A DNA stretch of 64,000 nt. Source: JBBQNR01 sp963774075 (GTDB lineage Bacteria > Actinomycetota > Thermoleophilia > Solirubrobacterales > JBBDJG01). Positions 1 through 9,419 of this stretch are shown piece after piece. Numbering within the stretch: the stretch's first letter is position 1; every line of letters starts with the position of its first letter. The notes below the pieces were generated by a model. It was given only the letters and a program-made list of their open reading frames with translations, made no database searches and had not been told where the DNA came from. The stretch spans positions 689,297 through 753,296 of the forward strand of contig CAVZDP010000002.1 of NCBI GenBank assembly GCA_963774075.1, read 5' to 3'. A program made the translations under genes and the position numbers.

Positions 1-431
1 TCTCCGCGGCCGGATCACACCGACGTAAAGCAGCCGCGATTGCACCGCCCAGCGTTCCAACCGCAGCCGCCGCGGCGAAAATCGACTCCCACGTGTCCTT
101 CGCAACTTCAAACGGGCACCGGATCCATTCGCCTATTTTCGCCTTAGCGTCTCGACAACGTCGAAAGGCAGCTGCGGAAGGAGCTCTGCAGGACCGAACA
201 GCTCAAGCGTGTCGATGCCCCTGGAGTCCCCAGCGAACGCGTCGATCGCGTGGCCTTCACGCACGGCGAGCGGTACGTGCTCGCGTAGGTGGCGGCGGCA
301 GCGTCGCCAGCACGGCGCCGAGATCGCGGCCGAACGCCTGGTGGCGCGCCTGAGTCGCTAGATGTAGTACCTAAGTGATCCTCCGCTCTGGGATCCTCAA
401 GATCGCGAGTGCGCGACAACGTGCGCGACAG
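1..431. other. Left-edge region without a convincing intact gene
   Basis: No complete gene is recognised here. On the plus strand a coding-like stretch of about 148-361 reads as a charged C-terminal tail only if one frameshift near 285 is allowed; it ends at a TAG near 359. It might be the end of a recombinase-associated or hypothetical protein, but no family is recognisable. The region adjoins an integrase remnant, so it may be part of the same mobile-element scar. Confidence 0.3.
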
Positions 432-716
432 TCACGGCTCCCGACCGTTGACGCGGAGATCGTACATCCAAGAGTCGGCCTCATTCTTTGCCTTCCCGGT
501 GAACCAGAACACGCAGTCGAAGTAGCCCTGCTCGTCTGGAGCGGGCTCGCACTTAACGACCTCCGGTGGTCTGTTTCCAAATGGCGGGCTCTCACGCAAC
601 CGCTGCTCGACTTCCTCGACGGTCGGTTCCTCGGAGCCGTCGCCGGTCACCAGCAGGAAGGTGGCGACGCCGCCAGCCACCACGGTCACGACCACCAGAG
701 CCACTATCCACTTCAC
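432..716 (-). CDS. Small membrane-anchored hypothetical protein
   Basis: This 94-residue protein starts at GTG. It has one strongly hydrophobic segment at about residues 3-24, followed by an acidic soluble domain with two cysteines about 13 residues apart (around residues 55 and 68). A type II or lipoprotein-less anchored exported domain is the simplest reading. The GTG overlaps the stop of the integrase tail upstream (GTGA overlap), so the two were probably co-translated and this may be element cargo. No family was recognised. Confidence 0.6.
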   Translation of the reverse strand: MKWIVALVVVTVVAGGVATFLLVTGDGSEEPTVEEVEQRLRESPPFGNRPPEVVKCEPAPDEQGYFDCVFWFTGKAKNEADSWMYDLRVNGREP

Positions 717-935
717 GCCGAGACAGCCTCCTGCTCCTGGTCAAGCTGCGAGAGTCGCGCCTGCGTGTCTGCCCGCTTTAGGTACGCCGCCGCCTCGCCC
801 TCGTTGCCCGGCTCCAGTGGCCGTAGAGGTCGAACGTGATTTTGATGCTGGAGTGGCCCATGTAGGTCGAGAACGCCATCGAGTTCACGCCGGGCCCGCT
901 GAGGCCCTCAGCCTTCCGCTCGATGTACATGACAC
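713..935 (-). pseudogene. Tyrosine recombinase (integrase) C-terminal remnant
   Basis: Read on the minus strand, this fragment encodes the classic C-terminal block of phage-type tyrosine recombinases: TYMGHSSIKITFDLYGH, holding the conserved His and the nucleophilic Tyr. It is followed, after a one-base frameshift at about 812, by PGNEGEAAAYL and a charged tail ending in TGA. The core-binding and RHT parts are absent upstream of about 935, so the gene is 5'-truncated. A missing C in the GGCCAC(C)TGGAG context would restore the frame. It marks an old integration event at this edge. Confidence 0.8.
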
Positions 936-961
936 GGCTCCTCATCGCGGCGAGTGTAGGG

Positions 962-989
962 CCGAGCCGGTGGCGCTGCTCGGGTGGGT
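962..989. repeat. 28-bp direct repeat, copy 1
   Basis: The 28 bp starting CCGAGCCGGTGGCGCTGCTC recur exactly at 1301-1328. After both copies the sequence remains loosely similar (ACTAGGAG and a GGCGAA-CGGCT-GCGAA block). Each copy sits just downstream of a small minus-strand gene, so the unit may have duplicated together with a gene. Confidence 0.75.
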
Positions 990-1026
990 CTGACCCACTA
1001 GGAGGGGCTGGCGAACGGCTCGCGAA

Positions 1027-1227
1027 CTACGCATGACGCCTTCGCAGAGTGTCGAACCAGAAAAGTACGCCGATGATCAGCGCACATACGGCCGACAAGA
1101 GCCATCTGCCGTCAATGATCGCCACGACAACGACCACGGTAAAGAGAACGGCGTAAAAAGCCGTCAGCCGGTTCACGCTGCTTAGATTAGCTTCGAATCT
1201 ACGCCGCCAGCGGTGCGGCTCGCGCAC
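1027..1227 (-). CDS. Small two-helix membrane protein
   Basis: This 66-residue protein has a basic N-terminus (residues 1-12), two closely spaced hydrophobic segments (about 22-39 and 42-58) and a basic C-terminus. That gives a hairpin in the membrane with both ends predicted cytoplasmic. No family was recognised. Neighbouring genes are also short, in the same orientation and of unknown function. Confidence 0.5.
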   Translation of the reverse strand: MREPHRWRRRFEANLSSVNRLTAFYAVLFTVVVVVAIIDGRWLLSAVCALIIGVLFWFDTLRRRHA

Positions 1228-1300
1228 GGGCCAGAGCGCAGGAGGGTCTGGCGAGGATAGTCAGGTGAGTGTTGCCCATTCGACCGGCGGGAGGCGACGC

Positions 1301-1328
1301 CCGAGCCGGTGGCGCTGCTCGGGTGGGT
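1301..1328. repeat. 28-bp direct repeat, copy 2
   Basis: Exact second copy of the 28-bp repeat at 962-989, located 3' of the small gene at 1355-1564. Confidence 0.75.
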
Positions 1329-1354
1329 GTGACTAGGAGTCTCCGGCGAAACGG

Positions 1355-1564
1355 CTAGCGAAAGGCTGGATCATCTGGCTCGCCAATCGCTACGGTAAGT
1401 TCTCGGCCGGTTGTGTCCGTCAAGTGAAGTGGGACCGGGGTCGGATGGGTCCTCGTCGGCCCAATAGTCGAGCGCCCGCCGCAGTCCTCCGCCTCGTCCG
1501 GCGTCAGATAGACCCAAACTTCCCCGAGTTTCTTCCCCGGGTCACTTTCCATGCGGGGGGTCAC
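1355..1564 (-). CDS. Small hypothetical protein, probably frameshifted
   Basis: The open frame gives 69 residues. The start (EVWVYLTPDEAED) and the end (HLTDTTGRELTVAIGEPDD) look like natural protein, but the middle is Cys/Gly/Arg-rich. Inserting one base after EAED gives LRRALDYWADEDPSDPG, and a second shift returns to the original frame at HLTDTT. This is the compensating-indel pattern seen in the genes to the right. No family is recognised. Confidence 0.45.
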   Translation of the reverse strand: MTPRMESDPGKKLGEVWVYLTPDEAEDCGGRSTIGPTRTHPTPVPLHLTDTTGRELTVAIGEPDDPAFR

Positions 1565-1604
1565 CCGCAGAGGGTATCTACGTAGGCGAACCCAGCACAG
1601 AACG

Positions 1605-2674
1605 TCAGCAACCCCAGGGAAAGAAGAGCCTCGGTAGGATGACTCCTAACCGCATCCGCTGCCGCCTCTGAAATGGCTTGCGGCGATCACCGGCTCTTCG
1701 ACTGTCACCTTTTGAGGCCTGTAGTGCGTGTGCCTCCAGCTCGTGTCCGGCCAGCAATGCCGCGCCGAGGACTCCCGCGTTCGGCCCGTGACGAGCGAGC
1801 CGGATCTCCGTCCTTTCTCCTACTCCAGGGAGCACGAAGCGCTGCGCCGTTTCCCGCGCCGGCTCCAGCAACAACTCTCCGGCGGTCGCGACGCCGCCGC
1901 CGATCACGACCAGCTCTGGATCGAAGACGTTGATGGCGTTCGCGATTCCAATGCCAAGTCGTTCGCCTAGAAGCCTGATCACTGCCAGCGCAACCTGATT
2001 TCCCTGCTGGGCCGCGGCAACGACACCGGATCCTTCCACCCGATGCCCCTCTGCCGCCGAACCAACAGCGGATTGCGGGCCCGCCCGTCCGAGCCCGGCC
2101 CCAGCTCTGAGCGCCCGGCCGGACGCGAGCGATTCGAACGACCCAGCCTGCGGGAAGCTTCCGGGCCGGGGCGCACCCCTCTTGAGCGCCGCTCCGATCA
2201 GCGTGTGCCCGATCTCACCGGCGGCTCCGGTCGCCCCGCGATAGACACGGCCTCCGAGCACCAGCCCGCCACCGATCCCGTCCCCGACCGTAATCATCAC
2301 CAGGTCACGTACCGCCAGCTGCGCCCCGTCGTAGGCCTCGGCGAGCGCCGCGCAGTTCGCATCGTTGTCGACGAATACCGGTGGGTCGAGCCGTTCTTCC
2401 AGGACCGTCCTGAGCGGTAAGTCCTCGAGCTCGACGTTCGTACTCGACTTCACCCTCCCGGTCGCGAACTCGACCACGGAAGGGACTCCAACCCCGATGG
2501 CCGCGGCGTCCGGACCGCGCACGTCTTCGACCACCCGAACGATCTCATCGACCAGGGCCTGCTCACCGGCGGCTGCGGTGGGCATGATGCGGGGACTGTC
2601 GAGTCAGCCTCTGAGAGCGACGCCACGGAGACCTTCGTGCCGCCCATGTCCACACCGATCAGCTGCCTGTTCAT
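1605..2674 (-). CDS. ROK-family sugar kinase (glucokinase-like), frameshifted
   Basis: This enzyme phosphorylates a hexose, probably glucose, with ATP and would feed glucose 6-phosphate to zwf encoded in the same operon. The N-terminus (from 2674) carries the phosphate-binding DMGGTK motif. After a frameshift near 2580 the other frame continues with the acidic/Asn region VDNDANCAALAE (catalytic Asp), TVGDGIGGG, the GEIGH histidine and the C-terminal INVFDPELVVIGGG. The usual CxCGxxGCxE zinc site downstream of GEIGH is replaced by a Cys-free segment ending SFESLASG. The start overlaps the corrected stop of pgl (ATGA). Confidence 0.8.
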
Positions 2675-3366
2675 GACCGCGACTCGATGGGAAGCCGACC
2701 GGCCGCCGCCGGGTCGAGCAGCACTGTCATAGCACCGGATGCTGGGGCTATCAGGCTGGCGGGAGCGTCACGATCGGGCTTCCCGGCAAATGCCCGCTCG
2801 ACAGCCACCGCTTTTTCTGCTCCGGCGACGAGGAACACACCTGCCGGGCGGCGTTGAAACCGGCAGGGTCAGCGTCACGCGCGGAACCCACGGCGCGAGA
2901 CCGGGTCGTTCGACGCCCACCGCCAGCCGCTCCCGCTCCTCGAGGGCGGGATGGCCGGAAAAGAGACGCACAGTGCCCGTCCGGCCCGAGGCCGAGCAGC
3001 ACCAGGTCGAATCGAGGGATTTTTCCCCGAAGGCTTCCCGCAGCTCATGCTCGTAGGCCGCCGCGCCGGCGTCCGGTCCCCGCTCGCCGGGGATCCGCCG
3101 CACGTCCGGAGCCTTGCCCGGCAGCCGATCCAGCAGGGCGTCGCGCGCCATCCCGAAGTTGGAGTGCTCGTCGTCGGGAGGCACGCAGCGCTCGTCGCCG
3201 AACCACAGCGTGCAGCGGACCAGTCGACTTCATCCAGGCCAGGCGCTCGTAGGCGACGCGCGCTGTCGAGCCGCCGGTGAGCGCGATCTGGCCGCCGGCT
3301 GGCGGCCGCGGCGAGCCGCTCGGCGGCCTCCGCAGCGGGATCCTCGAGGACCAACGTGTCCGTCAG
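2671..3366 (-). CDS. pgl: 6-phosphogluconolactonase, multiply frameshifted
   Basis: Hydrolyses 6-phosphogluconolactone, the second step of the oxidative pentose phosphate pathway. Blocks recoverable in different frames, in order: EDPAAEAAERLA near the N-terminus, a GGSTAR-like substrate loop, the FGDERCVPPDDEHSN block and LGLGPDGHCASLF. The C-terminus MTVLLDPAAAGRL is reached only after adding a base near 2760. At least three frameshifts are needed. The corrected stop TGA overlaps the ATG of the downstream ROK kinase. The start is uncertain (CTG or TTG about 3354-3366), directly after the HAD gene. Confidence 0.75.
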
Positions 3367-4053
3367 GTCGTCACCCCTCGGCGCACCAACGGAAGCTCTT
3401 CCTCGAGCGAGCCGAGGACGTAGTCGCGCCTGCATCGCGCAGCTCCTCCCGTGAAGCGGCCGGTCGCGACGCCCACGGCAAGGCGCCGGCGCCGTGCGCG
3501 GCCTCGACGTCATGGGGCGTATCGCCCACGACGAGCGCCTCCCTCGGGTCGAGCGGCTCGCCGAGCAGCATACCGGCGCGCTCGAGCGCCCTGCGCGTCA
3601 GCTCGGTCCTGTCGCTGGAGTCCGAGCCGAAGCCGCCGAAGGAGAAGTAGTGGCTGAGGTTCGCTCGCGCGAGCTTGATGTGCGCGGCCGCCTCCATGCC
3701 GCCGGTCGTGATCCCGAGCAGGTAGCCCTCCGCGTCGAGTCGGTCGAGGGTCGCCGGACGCCCGGCAGCACCCGGAAGGTCTTCGACTCCGCCACGGTCT
3801 GCGGCAGGTGGCGCATGCGCGTCGACATCAGGCGTGCGAGCTCTCGCCTGCTCGGCTCGTGTCCGAGCACGTTCTTGAACGTGAGCCGCGCGACCTCAGG
3901 CTCGGTCATCCCTGCGTCCGTGTACCTGCCGATGTCGGCCGGAATGCCGTACAGATCGTCGAATGCCATCCGCCACGACGCGGCACCGGCGCCTCCGCTC
4001 GAGATCAGCGTGCCGTCGACGTCGAAGAGGACCGCGAGCGCTCGATCTTCCAC
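3363..4053 (-). CDS. HAD-superfamily hydrolase (phosphoglycolate-phosphatase-like), frameshifted
   Basis: The N-terminal motif I, LFDVDGTLISSGG, supplies the nucleophile and acid/base Asp of HAD phosphatases. Motif III/IV follows in another frame as GEPLDPREALVVGDTPHDVEAA. Two shifts (about 3755 and 3470) separate the blocks. The true end reads LPLVRRGVTT before TGA at 3363-3365. The start is GTG at 4053. Its substrate is unknown; lying between zwf and pgl it may clear a sugar-phosphate by-product. Confidence 0.72.
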
Positions 4054-4062
4054 CGGAATGTC

Positions 4063-5525
4063 TTAATGCGGTGGCCGGAAGGTGCCAGTGGCGGGGGGCG
4101 ATCAATTCGTTGGTCGGTCGGGTCCCCAGGAGCCTGGCTCGTAGGGCAGCACCGGCGGCGGGTCCTCGAGCACGGGCGCCGAGACTTCCCAGAGCCGCTC
4201 GATCCCTCCGAGGTCGTGAAGAGCGTGCGGTCGCCGATCATCACGTCGTGGATGAGTCGCTCGTAGGCCTCGAGCGCGTGCTCCTCGCCTCCGAAGGCGT
4301 CCGCGTAGCTGAAGTCCATCTGGGCTTCGCCGAGCTGCATGGTGGGGCCAGGCACCTTCGCGAGAAAGTCACCGAGATGCTGCCGGGGTCGCCGAGCTCG
4401 AACGTGAGGTGGTCGCTCCCGAACGACTCCGCCGTGAAAGTGGCGTCGATCGGGAACATGCGACGCGGCGGCTGCTTGAACGCGAGCGTGAGCAGATGGC
4501 GGCTCTCGGCGAGACGTTTCCCGTTCGCAGGAAGAACGGGACCCCGGCCCAGCGCCAGTTGTCCACCTGGGCCCGCACCGCGACGAACGTCTCGGTCTCC
4601 GAATCGGGCGCCACGCCCTCCTCGTCGCGGTAACCCTCGTACTGACCCCGCACGACGTCGCGGGTCGCAGCGGCGGCATCGCGTCGAACACCTTGGTCTT
4701 CTCGGCGGCGAGCGCCTTCGCCTCGAGCGACGTGGGGGGCTCCATCGCGACGAAGCCGAGCACCTGAAAGAGGTGTGTCACGACCATGTCGCGAAAGGCG
4801 CCCGTGCTCTCGTAGAAGCGCGGCGCGCGTGCCGATCGAGAGCGTCTCGGGAACGTCGATCTGGACGTGGTCGATGTGGTTGCGGTTCCAGACCGGCTCG
4901 AACATGCCGTTCGCGAACCGCAGCGCGAGGATGTTCTGCACCGCCTCCTTGCCGAGGAAGTGGTCGATCCGGAAGATCTGGGATTCGTCGAACACCCTGT
5001 GCAGCGTCGCGTTCAGCGCTGCGCCGATGCAAGGTCCGTGCCGAACGGCTTCTCCATGATCACCCGCGCGTCCGCGTTCAGGCCGGCGGTCCGAGCTCTG
5101 TGACGACCCCGGCGACGCGGACGGTGGTACCGACAGGTAGTGCAGGATCCGCGGCCTGCCGCCGATCTCCTGCCGCTGCGCGTCGTGACCGCTTCGCCAG
5201 CGATCGAGGCCGTCAGCGGTTCCGACGAAGGAAAGCGAGTCGCGAACGGCTCCCAGATTCTCGCCGTCCGGCGGCATGCGCCCGAACTCCTCGACCGCCG
5301 ACCGCGCAAGGGCGCGGAACTGCTCATCGGAGAGCTCCGTGCGGGAGGAACCGACGATCCGGAAGCCCTCCGGCATCAGGCCTGCCTGCTGGAGATGGAA
5401 CAGGCCCGGCAGGAGCTTGCGCCGCGCGAGGTCGCCGTTGGCGCCGAACATCACGATCACGTGATCGTCGGGGGTCGGGACCGTCGGCGCCTCGGTGGCG
5501 ACGGCGTTGAGGCGACACTCGCCAT
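4063..5525 (-). CDS. zwf: Glucose-6-phosphate dehydrogenase, frameshifted
   Basis: Oxidises glucose 6-phosphate to 6-phosphogluconolactone with NAD(P)+. The nucleotide-binding block MFGANGDLARRKLLPGLF is near the N-terminus and the substrate-binding block FRIDHFLGKEAVQN is in the centre. The C-terminal part MDFSYADAFGG, then RLIHDVMIGDRTLF, then PGSWGPDRP lies in other frames, so several indels are present. The preferred start is the ATG at 5525, four bases after the inferred gnd stop, with one shift before the nucleotide-binding block. Length after correction is about 485 residues, normal for the family. Confidence 0.85.
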
Positions 5526-5526
5526 C

Positions 5527-6544
5527 TCAGTCCGCCGGCCTTCTCGACATGACCGCCGAACTCCGTTCTCATCGCCGACAGGAGCTGGTCGGCGAAGTCG
5601 GCCTCGCCGCGCGAGCTGAAGCGCTCGTAGAGCGCAGCCGACAGCACGCTTGCGGGCACGCCGTCATCGACCGCGGCGTGGATGGTCCAGCGTCCCTCGC
5701 CGGAGTCCGACACCCTGCCGGTGAACTCCTCCAGGTCCGGTGACTTCGCCAGCGCAGCGGCGGTCAGGTCGAGCAGCCACGATGCGACGACGCTTCCACG
5801 CCTCCACACCTCGGCGACCTGGGCGACGTCGATGTCGTACTGGTAGTAGCGCGGGTCACGCAGGGGCGCCGTCTCGGCGTCCTCGACCCGCCCGTCCTGC
5901 TTGCCGACGTTCGCGTGCCGCAGGACGTTGAACCCCTCGGCGTACGCGGCCATGATGCCGTACTCGATCCCGTTGTGGACCATCTTCACGAAGTGGCCGG
6001 CGCCGACGGGCCCACAGTGGAGATAGCCCTGCTCGGCGGCGGAGGGCTCGCCGCTGCGGCCGGGCGTCCGGGGTTCGCTCCCGACGCCCGGGGCGATCGT
6101 CTTGAAGATCGGGTCGAGATGCTGGACCGGCTCCGGCTCGCCCCCGATCATCAGGCAGAAGCCGCGCTCGAGCCCGAAGACGCCGCCGCTCGTGCCGACG
6201 TCGACGTAGTGGATGCCCTTCGGCTCGAGCTCCTCCGCCCGGTCGATGTCGTCGCGGTAGTAGCTGTTGCCGCCGTCGATGATGATGTCGCCCGGCTCCA
6301 TGCGGCCGCCAGGTCGTTCACGATCTCGCCGGCGAGGCGGCGGGCACCATGACCCAGGCGGCGCGCGGCTTCGCAGCTTCGCGACGAAGTCGTCGAGGGA
6401 GGAGGCGCCGGGCGCGCCCTCCTGCTCGAGCGCCTGCACCGCTTCCGGCGTCGACGCGTAGACGACGCACTCGTGGCCGCCGTCCATCAGCCGCCGCACG
6501 ATGTTGGCGCCCATCCGCCCCAGGCCGACCATTCCAAGCTGCAT
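5527..6544 (-). CDS. gnd: 6-phosphogluconate dehydrogenase (decarboxylating, short form), frameshifted
   Basis: Converts 6-phosphogluconate to ribulose 5-phosphate and CO2. MVGLGRMGANIVRRL (residues 5-19) is the NAD(P) fold. GDIIIDGGNSYYRD, DVGTSGG and HCGPVGAGHFVKMVHNGIEY are the substrate loops with the catalytic Lys. Its length of about 335 residues matches the shorter NAD-preferring form. A shift near 6320 separates the Rossmann fold from the rest. The start ATG at 6544 lies 18 bp after the tal-pgi stop, indicating an operon. Confidence 0.88.
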
Positions 6545-6561
6545 GACCCTTCCTTCCTCCT

Positions 6562-9419
6562 CTACCTCGGCAGCGCCTGCTCGACGGCCCCGCGGATCGC
6601 GGCAAGGCCGGCGTCGACGTCCTCGCCGATGTGGATTCGAAGCGCGCGCCGGCCGCGCTCGGCCAGGACCTGGAAGTCCCCCCGCGCCTGGGCGGCCTTG
6701 ACGACACCGAACGTGTACTTCTGCCCCGGCACCGGCAGGTCGCGGGCGTCGTCGCAGGTGATCTGGAGGAAGACGCCCGAGTTGGGCCCGCCCTTGTACG
6801 CCTGGCCGGTGGAGTGCAGGAAGCGCGGCCCGAAGCCGACGCAGGTGGCCGCTCGCGTGCGGTCCCTGATCGTCCGCCGGATCTCGGCCAGCGCCTGCTC
6901 GTGGCCGGGGGTCATCTCGATGTAGGCAAGCAGCGCCGCGTAGTCGCCGTCCCCGATCCGGCCCAGGTGCGCGCCAGGATTCCCTCGACGAGTGTCCTCG
7001 CGGGCTGCGGAGACAGCTCGGCGCGTTGCGCTCGTCGGCGTACAGCTGAAGACTCCGTCGGTGGCGATCGGCTCCTCGTCGGCCAGCTTCCCGGTCTGCT
7101 CGTAGCCGGCCGTGAGCTCGCGCGTCACGACCTTGGACGCCTCGACGTCCGGCTGGTCGAACGGGTTGATGCCGATCACGGAGCCCGCGACCGCTGTCGC
7201 GAACTCCCACCGGAAGAGCTCGCCGCCGAGGTCGTAGAGGTCGTCGATCCCGATCCGGACCACGGGGTGGCCGGCCTGCTCGAGCGCGTCGACCGCCGCG
7301 TCCTGTGTCCGGTCGGGCCGACGCGAGCCGGACGTAGACGAACAGGCGGTCGTCGCCGTAGGCGTCCGGCGGCCCGAGCGGCTCGCGATCGATCGGGATC
7401 ACGCCCTTGCCTTCCTTGCCCGTCGATTCGGCCAGCAGCTGCTCGAGCCAGGCGCCGAGGTCTGCGATCGCGGGCGACGCCACGAGCGTGAGCTTGTCGC
7501 GCCCGCGGCGCGCAGACGCCGATGATCGATCCCAGCACGAGCCCGGGGTTGTCGGCGGCGGGCACGCAGGGGGCGCAGCTGTCGCCATGCGCTCGGCACG
7601 GTCGAGCAGCGCCTGCACGTCGACGCCCATCACGGCGCCCGGCACCATGCCGAAGTCCGACAGGGCGGAGTAGCGCCCGCCGATCGACGCGAGGCCGTGC
7701 GCGACATGGCGAAACCCTCCTCTCGGCGAGCTGCTCGAGCTTGGAGCCGGGGTCGGTGATCGCGATGAAGCGCTTCGGCGCCTCGTCGGCGCCGACCGCC
7801 TCCGGCATGCGCTCGAAGAAGTACTGCTCGAAGATGTTCGGCTCGAGCGTCGTGCCGGACTTGCTGGAGACGATGAAGAGGGTGCGGGCGAGGTCGATCT
7901 TGCGCTCGCGCGGCCTCACCTGCGCGGGGTCGGTCGAGTCGAGGATGTGCAGCTCGGGATGGCCCTCCTGCGCGGGAACGTGAGCGAGAAGCTCCGGGCA
8001 GAGGCTCGAGCCACCCATGCCGAGCAGGAGCACGTGCTCGAAGCCCGCTCCGGCGACGTCGCGCGCGATCGGTCGAGCCGCTCCGAGTGCGCGAGCTGGT
8101 CCTCGGCGACGTCCGAGCCAGCCGAGCCATTGCGACTCGTCCGCCCCCGTCCACAGCGTCGGTCGCGCGCCCAGAGGCGGCGCACCTTCCCGCTGGCTGC
8201 CAGTCGTCGATCGTGTCGCCGACCTCGGTCTCGATCTCGGGCGGCAGGCTCGCGCGCGGGGCGATGCGGGTTGCGCGAGGCTCCTCGGCCTCGCTCTGCT
8301 CGATCGCCGCGAACAGCTTCTGGAAGGCCTCGGCGAACAGCTCGACGCCGTCCTCGGTCAGCGGTCGGTGATCTCCTCGAGCGAGATGCCGAGCCCGTCG
8401 AGCGCGGCGAGCGTGTCCCGCGCCCCCGCGACGTCCTCCTCGAGGCTCGCGCGCGGACGGCCGTGCTCGCGGAAGGCATCGAACGTCGCCGGGGGCACGG
8501 TGTCGACGGTGTCGGGCCCGATCAGCTCCTCGACGTAGATGAGGTCGGGGTACCTGGGGTTCTTCGTGCTCGTGCTCGCCCACAGCAGCCGCTGCACGTG
8601 CGCTCCGCGCTCGCGAGCGCCGTCCAGCGCTCGCCGGCGATGCTTGCCTTGAAGCGCTGGTAGGCGAGCTTTGCGTTTGCGATCGCGACCTTGCCCTGCA
8701 GCTCGCGCGCGGGCGCCGCCGGACGTCGGCCAGCTTCGCGATTCCTCGAGCAGCGCGTCCGCGACCGTGTCGATCCGGCTGACGAAGAAGCTCGCCACCG
8801 ACGCGACGCGCGCCACGTCGCCGCCGCTCGCCGGCAGGCCTCGAGCCCGCTCATGTAGGCGTCGACCACCTGCTCGTAGACCGGGATCGCGAACAGCAGC
8901 GTGATGTTCACGTTGACGCCGCGCGCCGTCAGCGCGCGGATCGCGGGGATGCCCTCCTGCGTCGCCGGCACCTTGACCATCACGTTGTCGCGGTCGATCG
9001 CGCTCCACAGCCGCTCCGCCTCGGCGATCGTCCCCTCCGTGTCGTGGGCGAGGGCGGGCGACACCTCGATCGAGACGAACCCGTCGCGCCGGTCCGTCTG
9101 GTCGTAGACCGGCCGGAACGCGTCGGCAGCGTCCCGGATGTCCTGGATCGCGAGCTGCTCGTAGACCGCCTTCGGGTCGGGCTCGCCCTCGCGGCGCAGC
9201 GCCTCGAGCGCGTCGGCGTAGTCGGTCGAGCCGGCGATCGCCTTCTCCCAGATCGACGGGTTCGAGGTGATGCCGCGCAGGCCGTCCTCGGCGATCAGGC
9301 GCGCGAGCTCTCCCGAGGTGATCAGGCTGCGGCGGATGTAGTCGTACCAGACGCTCTGGCCGTGATCGAGCAGCTCGAGGAGCGGGTTCGGTCGCGGTCG
9401 CGTGCATCGTCATCATCAT
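6562..9419 (-). CDS. Bifunctional transaldolase / glucose-6-phosphate isomerase, frameshifted
   Basis: This is a natural fusion of transaldolase and phosphoglucose isomerase, known from several actinobacteria and cyanobacteria. The transaldolase half (about 9419-8350) shows DNVMVKVPATQEGIPAIRAL with the Schiff-base Lys, then NVNITLLFAIPVYEQVVDAY. A linker is followed by the isomerase half with LLGMGGSSLCPELLA, FIVSSKSGTTLEPNIF and GINPFDQPDVEASK. The start is in the ATGATGATGACGATG cluster overlapping the tkt end. At least five frameshifts are needed; long chimeric open frames that join it to tkt or gnd are artefacts of these. Confidence 0.85.

Noticed and set aside
3963..5510. 515-codon plus-strand open frame
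   Set aside because: Antisense shadow of zwf; Arg/Pro-rich composition and no domain, typical of high-GC mirror frames.
5324..7648. 774-codon open frame spanning pgi, gnd and the zwf start
   Set aside because: Same cause: the frame follows pgi only partly, then gnd, then the zwf 5' region in the wrong frame. Conserved motifs show three separate genes.
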